Assembly (NCBI RefSeq): GCF_004006665.1 | Contig: NZ_QOCL01000003.1 | Span: forward strand, 62,001-126,000 | Length of the DNA: 64,000 bases | Direction: 5' to 3' | Source: Halobacteriovorax sp. HLS | GTDB taxonomy: Bacteria; Bdellovibrionota; Bacteriovoracia; Bacteriovoracales; Bacteriovoracaceae | Shown: in pieces, positions 8,916 to 19,200 of the stretch | Position numbering within the stretch: the first letter of the stretch is position 1 | Layout of the letters: the number at the start of each line of letters is the position of its first letter | Notes under the pieces: model-generated | Seen by the model: only the letters and a program-made list of their open reading frames with translations | Told to the model about the DNA's origin: nothing | Database searches by the model: none | Position numbers and translations under genes: made by a program

Positions 8916-10804
8916 TACGGATCTATATCTCTTTTATCACTTTATTGGTTGTCCTATTCTTCTCTTTATTTCCTATAGAGGTCTTTTTGTACCTTTTGGG
9001 CTTAGCATCACTTTTGAGCTTTTATCACTATAGTAAAATTGAACTTTTAAAAAATCTAAGAATTCCACTTTTGATATCTAGCTTAGCAGTCATCTATTTC
9101 TTTATCGGTACATGGAAAGGAACTCTTCCTGCAACAACTTTACTTGCAAGCCTATGTTTTCTTAAATTATTTGAGGTTAATGAAAAAAGAGATATTTTCT
9201 CATTTATTTTTATTTTGCAGCTCTTCGTACTCTCATTAAGTGTGCAAGTAGAAGAGTTTTATTATTTAGGCGTTATTTTGTTTTCATTATTCTTAAGCTT
9301 CTTTATTCTCTATATGAGTGTAAGTGAAAATCATGCCAAAGTAATTGCTAAGAATATTCTTGCTCTAGCTCTTAAATCGTCCCCACTGATTATAGTTCTT
9401 CTTATTGTTTTTCCTCGTTATCAATTTGGAGGTTTTTTCTTCTCTAAGAATTTTGCACAAACTGGCTTTAGTGAAACCTTAGTTCCTGGTGATGTTGAGA
9501 AGTTAGTCTCCAATACTGATCCATTATTTAATGCTGAGATTTCATTTCCAATAAAAAGAAGTGATCTTTATTGGCGTGGTCAGGTCTTGTCTTTAAATAA
9601 GTCTTTTTCTTGGTCTCGCGGGAAAGTATCTGATAATTATCGCTACAAAAGTAATCAAGAACCTATAAAGTCATATGAGGTAAGCTATCAGAGTGTCTGG
9701 AATGGTCCTCTTTTCACACTTGATAATACGTCTAGTATTTCGATGGCTTCCAAAGCTATTGTAAGAAAACAGAGGGGGGGAGTTTTTCAAGGAACTTCCG
9801 TCATGGATCAAAAAATCCGCTTTAAGGCCACTGTATCTGAACGTGAATCACTCTCAAAGTTTAAAAACTTTCGTAAAATTAATCTACAAGTTGATCAACT
9901 TATTAGTGAGAGACTAAGGAAATTTCTTGATGATAATAAAGAAGTTTCTTCTAAAGCTAGTCGAGTTGAACTTCTTTTGGGAGAAGTATTTAAAAAGGAC
10001 TTCACTTATACACTCGCTCCAGGAACTTATTCATTAGAGACGGGTTTTGATGAATTCTTCTTTGATAGGAAAAGGGGATTTTGTGGCCACTTTACAACTG
10101 CGAGTGCCATCTTATTTAGACTCTTTGATATTCCAGCTAGGGTTGTCACTGGATACCTTGGTGGAGAGTATAACGAGATAGGAGACTTTTATACAGTCAC
10201 TCAAAAGGATGCACATGTTTGGGTTGAGTATATTGATGATAATGGCCATTGGAAGAGATTTGATCCTGTCTCGTATATAGCTCCAAATCGAATAGAGTAT
10301 GAGTCCGATATTTTCTACGGCTACTTATCAGGTCTAACAACAAATATTGATCAGCTGAGACAGAATAAGAGCTCAAATTTTATGAAATGGTTACAATATA
10401 TGAAGACCATTTATTATAAGTCTGGAACGCTCTTCTTTAATTATGACCTTCAGTATCAAAAAGATATAGTTAGAAAAATCAAATCTAAAGATTTAAAGGT
10501 TATTTTTTCAAAAGCCGTACTTACTGTCTTAGCTTTGTCTGTCGTTTTTCTTCTATGGAGAGTAAATTTTGTTAATCTCATACTATTTATAAATTTATTT
10601 AAGCGAAGAAAGCTGAGCTGGAGCGAGTTTAAGCTGATGGATATTAGACAGATGAGGCTCTTGGCCCGTGAAGATCACACGATATATCAAGAGTTTGTAT
10701 CAACCTACGAACAAATCGTTTATACAAGACCATCTGGCCCTCTATATAAGTTGTCATTCATTTTACGAGGCCTTAAAATGATGGTCTATGAAAAAACTAT
10801 ATAA
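8912..10804 (+). CDS. tgpA: TgpA-like membrane transglutaminase
   Basis: The 630-residue product has about six N-terminal membrane helices (residues 5-170, DUF3488-like), a periplasmic transglutaminase core and a last helix near 540. Core motifs are RGFCGHFTTA (Cys391), DAHVWVEY (His435) and RFDPVS (Asp451), a complete papain-like triad. TgpA of Pseudomonas is a membrane transglutaminase encoded with MoxR and DUF58 genes, and the same trio occurs here. Cellular substrates are unknown. The gene overlaps the DUF58 gene by 4 bases and tesA by 17 bases, so the operon assignment is strong. Confidence 0.9.
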   Translation: MIRIYISFITLLVVLFFSLFPIEVFLYLLGLASLLSFYHYSKIELLKNLRIPLLISSLAVIYFFIGTWKGTLPATTLLASLCFLKLFEVNEKRDIFSFIFILQLFVLSLSVQVEEFYYLGVILFSLFLSFFILYMSVSENHAKVIAKNILALALKSSPLIIVLLIVFPRYQFGGFFFSKNFAQTGFSETLVPGDVEKLVSNTDPLFNAEISFPIKRSDLYWRGQVLSLNKSFSWSRGKVSDNYRYKSNQEPIKSYEVSYQSVWNGPLFTLDNTSSISMASKAIVRKQRGGVFQGTSVMDQKIRFKATVSERESLSKFKNFRKINLQVDQLISERLRKFLDDNKEVSSKASRVELLLGEVFKKDFTYTLAPGTYSLETGFDEFFFDRKRGFCGHFTTASAILFRLFDIPARVVTGYLGGEYNEIGDFYTVTQKDAHVWVEYIDDNGHWKRFDPVSYIAPNRIEYESDIFYGYLSGLTTNIDQLRQNKSSNFMKWLQYMKTIYYKSGTLFFNYDLQYQKDIVRKIKSKDLKVIFSKAVLTVLALSVVFLLWRVNFVNLILFINLFKRRKLSWSEFKLMDIRQMRLLAREDHTIYQEFVSTYEQIVYTRPSGPLYKLSFILRGLKMMVYEKTI

Positions 10805-11390
10805 AATTCTACTTATACTCTTTATTAGCTTTTCGACTCTTGCTGCCAAGAAGATTCTCTTTATAGGGGATTCTTTGACTGAGGGCTATGGTGTTGCTAA
10901 AGAAAAATCTTATCCCATAATTCTAAAAGAACTACTTAAATCTGATCACAGTATTGATATAGAAGTTCTTAATGGGTCTGTTTCTGGTTCCACAACTGCA
11001 AGCTCATTTTCAAGGTTTAAATGGTTTCTAAAGGGAAAGCCTGACATTCTTGTTTTGGCCTTAGGAGCAAATGATGGCCTAAGAGGTATCGACCTAAAAG
11101 CTTCTAAGATTAATTTGTCAAAGACAATTGAGCTTGCTCAAGAAAATGGAATAAAGGTTGTCTTGGCAGGTATGTATATACCACCAAATTATGGACCTAA
11201 GTATACTAGTGAATTTAAAAAGATGTATCTCTCTCTTGAAAAAGAATATAAGTTAACTCTTATCCCTTTTCTTTTAGATGGGGTTGCTGCCAATAAAGAC
11301 CTGAATATTTCTGATGGAATTCATCCTAATGAGAATGGTCATGAAGTTATTGCTAAAAATCTAGTTAAGTATTTGAGGCCTTTATTATGA
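10788..11390 (+). CDS. tesA: TesA-like multifunctional esterase/thioesterase/lysophospholipase
   Basis: The 200-residue product is an SGNH/GDSL hydrolase with a signal peptide (about 1-19). Block I is FIGDSLTEGYG with Ser29, block III is GANDGLRG (93-100) and block V is DGIHPNENGH with Asp176 and His179, so the catalytic set is complete. E. coli TesA is a periplasmic thioesterase I/protease I/lysophospholipase L1 lying next to ybbA-ybbP. The same neighbours occur here, although in E. coli tesA is divergent and here all three are codirectional. It overlaps tgpA by 17 bases and ybbA by 4. Confidence 0.9.
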   Translation: MKKLYKILLILFISFSTLAAKKILFIGDSLTEGYGVAKEKSYPIILKELLKSDHSIDIEVLNGSVSGSTTASSFSRFKWFLKGKPDILVLALGANDGLRGIDLKASKINLSKTIELAQENGIKVVLAGMYIPPNYGPKYTSEFKKMYLSLEKEYKLTLIPFLLDGVAANKDLNISDGIHPNENGHEVIAKNLVKYLRPLL

Positions 11391-12058
11391 TCCTAGAGTG
11401 TAAGAGTGTGCAAAAAAGTTTTTTGCAAGGAAACCGTAAGATAGATGTCTTGCGAGATATAAATCTATCTATTGAAAAGGGAAAGACTTTAGCAATTCTA
11501 GGGAAATCTGGAAGCGGTAAGACTACGCTGCTTTCAATCCTTTCTGGGATAGAGAAGTCAGACGCTGGTAGTGTCATTTTTAATGGCGAAGATATAACAA
11601 ATTACACTCAAGAGCAGCTTACTAAAGTTCGTTCTCAATCTATTGGTGTTATTTTTCAACAATTTCATTTGATTGAACATTTGAATGCTCTCGAAAATGT
11701 TTCTCTACCTTTAGAAATTCTTGGAGACAAGAATGCAGTGCAAACTTCCTTAGCATTATTAGAAGCAGTAGGGCTATCTGATAGAGCTTCTCATTTTCCG
11801 GCCCAACTAAGTGGTGGTGAAAAGCAAAGAGTCGCAATCGCTAGAGCAATGGCCATTAAGCCAGCATTACTGCTTGCTGATGAGCCAAGTGGAAGCTTAG
11901 ATGAAGAGACTGGTGAGAAAATCATGGACTTACTCTTTAACTTAGTTCGAGAAAATGACATGTCTATGATTTTGGTTACCCATGAGACTGAGCTAGCTAA
12001 GAAGTGTGATAATACTAGTTCTTTGGAATTAGGTATCCTCAATCAAAGTGATAAATGA
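11387..12058 (+). CDS. ybbA: ABC transporter ATP-binding protein, YbbA/LolD type
   Basis: The 223-residue product has Walker A GKSGSGKTT (39-47), Q-loop FQQFHLI near 90, signature LSGGEKQ (141-147) and Walker B LLLADEP (161-167), followed by an H-loop THET. Size and sequence style match the MacB/LolD/YbbA clade, which pairs with FtsX-like permeases. It overlaps tesA by 4 bases and ybbP by 4, so it belongs to the TesA-YbbA-YbbP unit. Its presumed role is mechanotransmission or lipid-related export with the YbbP subunit. The substrate is unknown. Confidence 0.92.
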   Translation: MILECKSVQKSFLQGNRKIDVLRDINLSIEKGKTLAILGKSGSGKTTLLSILSGIEKSDAGSVIFNGEDITNYTQEQLTKVRSQSIGVIFQQFHLIEHLNALENVSLPLEILGDKNAVQTSLALLEAVGLSDRASHFPAQLSGGEKQRVAIARAMAIKPALLLADEPSGSLDEETGEKIMDLLFNLVRENDMSMILVTHETELAKKCDNTSSLELGILNQSDK

Positions 12059-14568
12059 TGGTTTTTAAAATGATGTATAGAGAGCTGAAGAGTTCTCCAC
12101 GCTTTGTTCTTATTTTCATTATAAATATTATAATTGGGCTTAGTGGACTTTCAGTTATTGAAGGATTTAAGGGGTCATTTTTAAGTGAGTTAAATAAAAA
12201 CTCTCTGAGAATTCTTGGTGCCGATCTTGCCCTTAATTCAAGAGTCGATATTTCTAAAGAAAAAATTGAATTAGTCTCTGATATGTTACCTGGAAATATG
12301 ATGACTAAGAATATTAGTCTTTTTTCCATGGCCAGTTCAAAAGATAATTCGAGGTTGGTTTCAGTACGAATTGTTGGAGAAGAATTTCCTTTTTATGGTG
12401 AGATTCAGTTAAATTCCGCCGAAAAATTCGAATTTATTAATCCATATGATGCATTTGTGTATCCTGAAGTATTAATACAGATGAATCTTAATATTGGAGA
12501 TACATTTATACTTGGAAAGAAGACCTTTACGCTAAGAGATACTATAAAAGATGATGGTCAACAGAGCTTTAGAATGGGCTCAATTGCTCCACGTATTTAT
12601 ATATCTAATGAAGCACTTAAGGGAGCAGAGCTTTTACAAAAAGGAAGCACCGCCTGGTATTCTTACTTCTTTAAGCTACAGACCCCTATAAACTCTGCAC
12701 AGCAAAGTCAAATTCAGGATAAACTTAATGATACAAGTATTGAAGTGTTAACACCTAAGGAATCTTCTGCTCAGGTAGGAAGAATCCTCAAGTATCTCAA
12801 TGACTTTCTAGGACTTGTCAGCTTAAGTGGCCTATTCTTAGCAACCATGGGTCTCATGTATTTATATAGAAGTTTTCTATTTAAAAGAAAGAAAGATATC
12901 TCTATCTCTAAATTCTTAGGGATGAGTAATGCAAAGGTCATGCAGGTTTTCATTGGACAATTACTTTTAATGAGTTTGATAGGCTCTTTAATAAGTGTTT
13001 CTATCACTCCCATCTTCTTGCCTAAGGTCCTTAGTTCTTTGAATCAATTACTTGGATTAAACCTCCAGTTCAACTTCTCAATTGAGTCTTTACTAGCGCC
13101 GTTTATTATTGGAACTGTTGGATCGACACTTATTGGATTACCACTTATTTTGCCATACTCCAAGGCCAGCTTTGGTAATTTGTTTTCATTTGAAGATGAT
13201 ACAAGTGTTAATCACTCCAGATGGTACCATTTCCTACCAGTTTTTATTTTCTTTTACCTTACCGCGATTTATCTGTGTAAATCATTTATCATAGGATCAA
13301 TGTTCACTGCTGTATTAGTAGTATTAATTGTCCTTACTTTTTCGTTTGGAAATATTCTTTTGAGTAAGCTGTCTTATTTATCACATACTGGTAAGCTAGA
13401 AACTAAGCTTGCTTGGGGATTTTTGACTCGTTATAAGAATTCTACTCTTTTTATATTTTCAACTTTAATGATCTCTTCGATGATGATGACTTTAATTCCT
13501 CAAATTAAAGATGTGCTCTTACATGAGGTCGAAAGACCGCTTAAAGAAAATGGACCAACGGCATTTCTCTTTGATATTCAACCAGAACAAGTTGATGAGT
13601 TAACAGGTGTTTTAAGTAATTCCAATGATCTTCTCGTTATGTCTCCTATGGTTAGGTCTAGGCTAATAAAAATTAATGATCGCCCGGTTGAAACAAAGCT
13701 CACAGCTGTTATGACCAGAGAGCAAGAAAGAGAAGTTCGTATGCGTAATCGTGGGGTTAATCTCAGTTATAGAGATCAGCTAGATCCTTCTGAAACTCTT
13801 GTTGAGGGACAATGGCCGCAAGAAGTATATAACCCTGAGCTTGACGCTGTTGCCAAGGTAACACTAGAGAAACGATATGCTCAAAGGCTAGGGGTTGGAA
13901 TTGGTGACTCGCTAGAATTTGATATCTTAGGAATCCCTGTGACCACTCAGATTGTTGGTATCAGAGAGGTTAGATGGACAAGTTTTCGTCCAAATTTCTT
14001 TATTCTCTTTCAAAAAGGTGTACTTGAAGATGCCCCTAAGACATTTCTAAGTGCTATTCGTTCGACAAATACTCTAGAAGATCAGAAGTTACAGATGGAG
14101 TTATTTAAGAAATTTCCAAATGTCTCATATGTCGATATCAGAAGGATAATTGATAAGGTGAAAATCATTATGGAGAGTATGTCCCTTATTCTTAAATCGA
14201 TGAGTTATCTCGTTTTCATTGTTGGTATCATGGTTCTTTTTTCAATTGTTGGTCATCAAATCTTGTTAAGAAAAATGAACATCAATCTATTCAAAGTACT
14301 TGGTCTCAATAGAGGCAGATTGAATAAAATTATAAGTAGAGAATTTCTTATCATTTCTTTTTTTGCTACACTATGTGGAATAATTTCTAGTACGACTATT
14401 TCATTTGTGCTTTCAAAGTTTATTTTCCAAAGTATATTTATTTTTAAACTTGAAACAGTTCTCTTCGCCTTAGTGTTAGTTCCTGCAATGAGTGCAGTAA
14501 TTTCGTACTTTGGTACGCAAAGAGTTATGAGAAGTTCGGCCAGTGAAATTTTTAGTGAAGTAAGTTAG
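12055..14568 (+). CDS. ybbP: FtsX-like ABC permease, YbbP type
   Basis: The 837-residue product has a first membrane helix at about 15-37, a periplasmic domain, and helix clusters near 245-380, 400-480 and 690-830. It thus carries two FtsX-like four-helix modules (PF02687) and extra central helices, the arrangement of YbbP. The length is close to the E. coli protein. With the preceding ATPase it should form a type VII-like ABC complex. It ends the plus-strand run and its stop overlaps the convergent vWA gene by 4 bases, with no terminator between them. Confidence 0.88.
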   Translation: MMVFKMMYRELKSSPRFVLIFIINIIIGLSGLSVIEGFKGSFLSELNKNSLRILGADLALNSRVDISKEKIELVSDMLPGNMMTKNISLFSMASSKDNSRLVSVRIVGEEFPFYGEIQLNSAEKFEFINPYDAFVYPEVLIQMNLNIGDTFILGKKTFTLRDTIKDDGQQSFRMGSIAPRIYISNEALKGAELLQKGSTAWYSYFFKLQTPINSAQQSQIQDKLNDTSIEVLTPKESSAQVGRILKYLNDFLGLVSLSGLFLATMGLMYLYRSFLFKRKKDISISKFLGMSNAKVMQVFIGQLLLMSLIGSLISVSITPIFLPKVLSSLNQLLGLNLQFNFSIESLLAPFIIGTVGSTLIGLPLILPYSKASFGNLFSFEDDTSVNHSRWYHFLPVFIFFYLTAIYLCKSFIIGSMFTAVLVVLIVLTFSFGNILLSKLSYLSHTGKLETKLAWGFLTRYKNSTLFIFSTLMISSMMMTLIPQIKDVLLHEVERPLKENGPTAFLFDIQPEQVDELTGVLSNSNDLLVMSPMVRSRLIKINDRPVETKLTAVMTREQEREVRMRNRGVNLSYRDQLDPSETLVEGQWPQEVYNPELDAVAKVTLEKRYAQRLGVGIGDSLEFDILGIPVTTQIVGIREVRWTSFRPNFFILFQKGVLEDAPKTFLSAIRSTNTLEDQKLQMELFKKFPNVSYVDIRRIIDKVKIIMESMSLILKSMSYLVFIVGIMVLFSIVGHQILLRKMNINLFKVLGLNRGRLNKIISREFLIISFFATLCGIISSTTISFVLSKFIFQSIFIFKLETVLFALVLVPAMSAVISYFGTQRVMRSSASEIFSEVS

Positions 14569-15443
14569 AAGCCAAAGAAGAAGCCATTATTGTCTTTGGC
14601 AAGGCCATGAAGGAACTTGTAGCGATTACTGTTTTGATTGGATAAGAATAGTGCCCCAACACCGATGGCACTAATTCTAACACCTCTAGTATTTGTTGCT
14701 TTTACTTCATCTAGTATATTTTGAATATCATCATATCCTTTTCCACCATCAATTGTAGGTGAGCCATCTGATAGAACAACAATGTCAGTCGCTTCACTGT
14801 AGCGAGACAGGGCGTATCTTAAGGCACTCCTAGTAGGTGTCTTTCCTCTTGGCCTCAAGTTTTCTAGAAACTTATAGACCTCTTCTTTTTGATCAGATGC
14901 TAGGTTTTGTAGAAAAGTCCAGTGAGCATAGTAAGCATTACCATTTTTTCCTGGAAAGTGAATAACATCGATTTTATAGTCTTTTGACATTGAAGTAATA
15001 AGCATTTTTAAACCTGCTTTTACTTGTCCAATTCTTCCACCTTGAACCATTGAGCCTGAGACATCTATTAAGAATACAATATTCTTTCCTTTAAATTTAA
15101 AGCCTACGTCAACATCTTGAACACCATTGGCCGTAGATGTTTCACTTGGCTTAGCTTCTTTTTTCTCTACTATCTTTTCAAGCTCTTTCTTTTTCTCTGC
15201 TACAGTATTTTCTATTTTTTTCTCTAGTTCTAGGACTTGTGCTTTAAGCTGTTCGACTTCACCTTTTAATGCCTGATTCTTTGCTATCATCTTAACATCT
15301 TGAGAAGGGGGAGCGAGCTTCTTCGGTTCTATATCTTTCGCTTTCGGTATTGCTACAAATAGAATAATAACAGCTCCAAGTGCCCCTGATAGTAAATCAA
15401 GAAAGGAGATGCTGAAAATATTAATTTCTCGACGTTTTGCCAT
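14565..15443 (-). CDS. ExbD-like membrane stub fused to a von Willebrand A domain
   Basis: The 292-residue product begins REINIFSISFLDLLSGALGA, a single membrane helix (about 9-32) with an Asp at position 16, as in ExbD/TolR/MotB-type stator subunits. A coiled coil (about 50-97) and a vWA domain (about 118-290) follow. The metal site is intact: DVSGS at 127-131, a Thr in GKTPTRSAL and VLSDGSPT. It lies directly downstream of an ExbB/MotA-like channel gene, with a 1-base overlap, so the pair probably forms a proton-driven complex whose periplasmic arm is a vWA domain instead of the usual ExbD or OmpA domain. Function is unknown. Confidence 0.8.
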   Translation of the reverse strand: MAKRREINIFSISFLDLLSGALGAVIILFVAIPKAKDIEPKKLAPPSQDVKMIAKNQALKGEVEQLKAQVLELEKKIENTVAEKKKELEKIVEKKEAKPSETSTANGVQDVDVGFKFKGKNIVFLIDVSGSMVQGGRIGQVKAGLKMLITSMSKDYKIDVIHFPGKNGNAYYAHWTFLQNLASDQKEEVYKFLENLRPRGKTPTRSALRYALSRYSEATDIVVLSDGSPTIDGGKGYDDIQNILDEVKATNTRGVRISAIGVGALFLSNQNSNRYKFLHGLAKDNNGFFFGF

Positions 15444-16189
15444 TATTCGATTTCAATTCTATTGATTAAATTTTCAATAATATAACTTTTAAGATTTGCA
15501 TGAAGATAGTCAGTTTCTTTCATGAGTTCATGATAATACCACATAACAATAATGCTTAAGATTAGACTAATGAGAGTAGTATCAAAAGCTACACCTAGAG
15601 TCGCAGTTATGAGATTCATATCACCACTATTTGCGATCATTAGGGCCTGGGAAATACCAAGTACAGTACCCACAAAACCAATAGATGGAATAACCCATGT
15701 CAGATATTTAATATTTGACTGATCGGATTCTGAGATTTCTTTATTGATTTCTGTTTGTATTGAAATAATCTCTATCATTTCAGGAATTGATTTTGTTGCT
15801 CTAAACTTTAAGCATGCTTTTTTTACCATTTCAAAGAGAAGGGATTTCTTTTCTAGAGATAGTTCTGAGGCCTTCAGATAGATTTCATTTATTTGTGAAG
15901 GTAGGATTAGGTGTCTTTCTTCAGTTGGAAGTAACTTCTTTTTAAAAGATTTATTTTCTTTGGCAATATTTTTCAGCATATGAAATATTTCAAGTAATGA
16001 CCAAAAAAATGCTATATATGTAAGAAGTTGAATGTATCCACCATTGAAGAAGTCTCCTCCAAATAGAATAAATAGTCTTTTTGGTATTTTGGCCTCGGTC
16101 ATATGATGACCGACTGACATGAGAAAAGTGAATCCTATAGAATAGGTGAGTGCCTTAGTAAGATGAATAAATTTATCACTAATTTTCAA
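15443..16189 (-). CDS. MotA/TolQ/ExbB-like proton channel protein
   Basis: The 248-residue product has four hydrophobic segments: two near 10-75 and two near 165-225. A cytoplasmic helical region lies between the pairs. IPSIGFVGTVLGISQAL and TATLGVAFDTTLISLILS in the last two helices are the hallmark of the MotA/TolQ/ExbB family (PF01618), including the polar Thr/Ser facing the ion path. It is coupled by a 1-base overlap to the ExbD-like vWA gene. A 63-base gap separates it from the upstream SNF2 gene; a possible promoter in that gap (TTCAAA, 18 bases, TATATT) would allow separate expression. Confidence 0.85.
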   Translation of the reverse strand: MKISDKFIHLTKALTYSIGFTFLMSVGHHMTEAKIPKRLFILFGGDFFNGGYIQLLTYIAFFWSLLEIFHMLKNIAKENKSFKKKLLPTEERHLILPSQINEIYLKASELSLEKKSLLFEMVKKACLKFRATKSIPEMIEIISIQTEINKEISESDQSNIKYLTWVIPSIGFVGTVLGISQALMIANSGDMNLITATLGVAFDTTLISLILSIIVMWYYHELMKETDYLHANLKSYIIENLINRIEIE

Positions 16190-16252
16190 AATAGTTCCTT
16201 AATTAAATATAGTCTATTTTAATCAAACTTTTGAATCTTAGAAAGGGGGAAA

Positions 16253-19200
16253 TTATGAAAATAGGAACGTTAAGTCCGATGAGTCGATATCCTTAATCAC
16301 CGAGTCATTAGAATATAGTAAGTCATCCATTAGTTTTCTCTTCTTATTCTGAAGGATGATAATCTTTTCTTCTATGGTATTTTCACTAAGTAGTTTGTAG
16401 GCAAAGACTTTCTTGAATTGCCCAATTCTATGTATTCTATCAATGGCCTGCCCTTCTACAGCAGGGTTCCACCAAGGATCGAGTAGAAAACAGTAATTGG
16501 CCTCAGTTAGATTTAGCCCATAACCACCGGCCTTTAGAGAAATGAGAAATACTACTTTTTCGTCACTTTGTTTAAAGTCATCAACAACGCTCTGTCGATT
16601 ATTCGTCTGACCGTCGAGATAGCTGTACTTGATGCCTTCTTTTATCAGTCTTGCCTCGAGTAGCTTTAGGAATTGTGTAAATTGACTGAATACGAGTGTC
16701 TTTTCACCAGTTTTAGAAATAATATTCAACTTCTCCATTAGCGCATCCAATTTTGCACTCTTACTATCCTTATAAGTTGGATTGATAAGACCTGGGTGAC
16801 AGGCCGCTTGTCGAAGCCTAAGTAGTGCTTCTAAAATATGAATTTTACTCTTCTTTATACCAAACTTTTCGACCTTATCCATTAACTTACTACGATAGTG
16901 ATCTTTTAAGTCTTGGTAGATCTTTCTTTGTTCTGCGCTAAGTTGCACTTGTAGGATAGATTCTGTCTTTTCGGGTAAATCTTTAAGAACGTCAGACTTT
17001 AATCTTCTAAGGATGAGTGGTCTAAGTCCCTTTAGAATGTTGGTAACGACTGACTCATTTCCATCGGTTAGGTTTTCTCTGGATATTTTCTTTTGACCAA
17101 ATATTGTAGGAGATAAGAATTTAAATAAGCTAAATAGCTCGGCGAGGCTATTTTCTACAGGGGTACCGGTTGCAATAAACCTTTGCCTAGCATTTAATAG
17201 TAGAACAGACCTTGCCGTTCTGGAGTTCTCATTTTTAATATGTTGTGCTTCGTCTAAAATAATCGTATCAAATTCAATTTCTTTTAAATCGTGAATATCA
17301 TTTCGAATGATTCCATAAGTACAAATAAGTAAGTCGAACTTCTTTTTTAAAAGACTGGCCCTTTGCTCTTTTGTTCCTTCATAGACTTTTACTTTTATTT
17401 TGGGACAAAATTTTTCACATTCTCTAAGCCAGTTATAGGTAAGAGATTTTGGGACAACAATTAGGTGTTTCGATCTTTTGAGTGTTCTTAGTCTTTCTAA
17501 ATGAGCGAGAATCTGTACGGTCTTACCAAGACCCATTTCATCCGCTAAGCATCCGCCTAGACCTAGCTCGTCTAGGAAGTTTAACCAATTCACTCCATCT
17601 TGTTGATAATCCCTAAGAACGCCTTTGAATGTTTTAGGTACCACTACAGATGGAGCTTGCTTTATTTTCTTTAACTTTGAGATAAGCTCACTATATTGAG
17701 GTCTATCTGTTTTAAGTAGTTTCTCTTCAAATAATAAATCTAAGTAGAGCGAGTGATCCTTGGCAATCAGAAATCTTTCATCTTTTTGATCTGCCAGATA
17801 CTCAAGATGAAGATGCTTTCTCAGCCATTCCTCTGGAAGTAGGCCCAAGGTTCCATTTTTAAGAGGAACGAGGTTTTGACCACTTTTGGCAAGGGCGAGA
17901 ATTTGTGGAGTATATAAGCTCTCTTCATCAAACTCGATAGATGATTTTACTTCAAACCAGTCATCTTTTGTCTTAAGCGAAATATTGGAAGTATTTGGAA
18001 CAGAGACTCTCTTATTCTTTGCAAAAACTTCGACACCTATTTCAATTAGCTTTGTGATGGTTTCATTGAAGTTGTCTGTTTCAATTTTAACCTTTCTAGT
18101 AAAGTCTTTATGGTTAACTCTGATGTTAAGAATGTGAGATAATTTCTCATAAATTTCGATCTCTTTATCTTCATCCTTCTCTATAATAAAACGATTATCA
18201 TCCTGCTTTAGAGGCATAGGACTGAGAGGAGAGTGCCACTGTTCATTAAAGGCACTGGTGAATTGGGCCCAAAGCACTACTCCTTGGACACCGGCCGAAA
18301 GATCTAGACTCATTTTAATGATTGGAGATACCTTCTTCTTAGTAATCTTCAGTTCTTTAGGGAGATCTATTTTTGAGAGTTGAGGGTATTTATGAACAAA
18401 GTTTTGAATATCCTCATTGGATAAGGATTCTTTTTTAAACTCTGTTTTACCTTTTTTGTATTCACTAACAAATGCCTTAAGGCCACGGTACTCAATCTTG
18501 ATTATGCGACCATTATAGATTGCTAGAGATAAGTTATTAATTAAGGTGATTTCATCGATTGTGACAGTTGTTTTATAGAACTTAAAGTAGGGGATAAATT
18601 TCCAAGAATTAGTATGATCTAGTTTATTATGGCAGATAAGTTTTTCTTTGGGATTAAACTCTAGTCTTCCATGATCTTGAGTCACAAGTCCTTTAGCGAC
18701 AATACTTGGTAGAAGTATATCTAAACTCTCAACAGGGATCTCACAGTAGGAACCCTTCGTTTTAATTTTTTTTCGAGACCAATAAGTCTTAGATTGTACT
18801 GAGTTTAATCTTCTTAAAATCTCCACAATCGCTCTGTCTTCACTCTTTAAATCTCTTATTACAGAATCAGTTAGGACTAGAGATTTATCATCAATAACAA
18901 ACTCAATTCGAAGAAAGCCAGTTTGCATTTCATAATTTGGAAATAATCTGAAGTATAGGCTTCTTTCTTTATTGTCTTCAATGGAAGAAATAAGTTTAAT
19001 ATCATTGTGATCTACTTCAATTGCTTTTGATAAGTGATCTAGTGTTTCTCTTTGCTGAATATCTTGTGAAAATTGGGCCTCAACAATTGGTAGATCTAAC
19101 TCTTTTTCAAAACTACTAATGAATTCTATTTTGGAGAGATTTTTTGCCTTAGAAGAGAACGAGTCGTTTTCTGCCGATAAGATGAGTGACCATAGGTGAG

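Noticed and set aside
14565-16189. Flagellar MotA/MotB stator
   Set aside because: The partner ends in a vWA domain, not an OmpA-like peptidoglycan-binding domain, and no flagellar genes are near.
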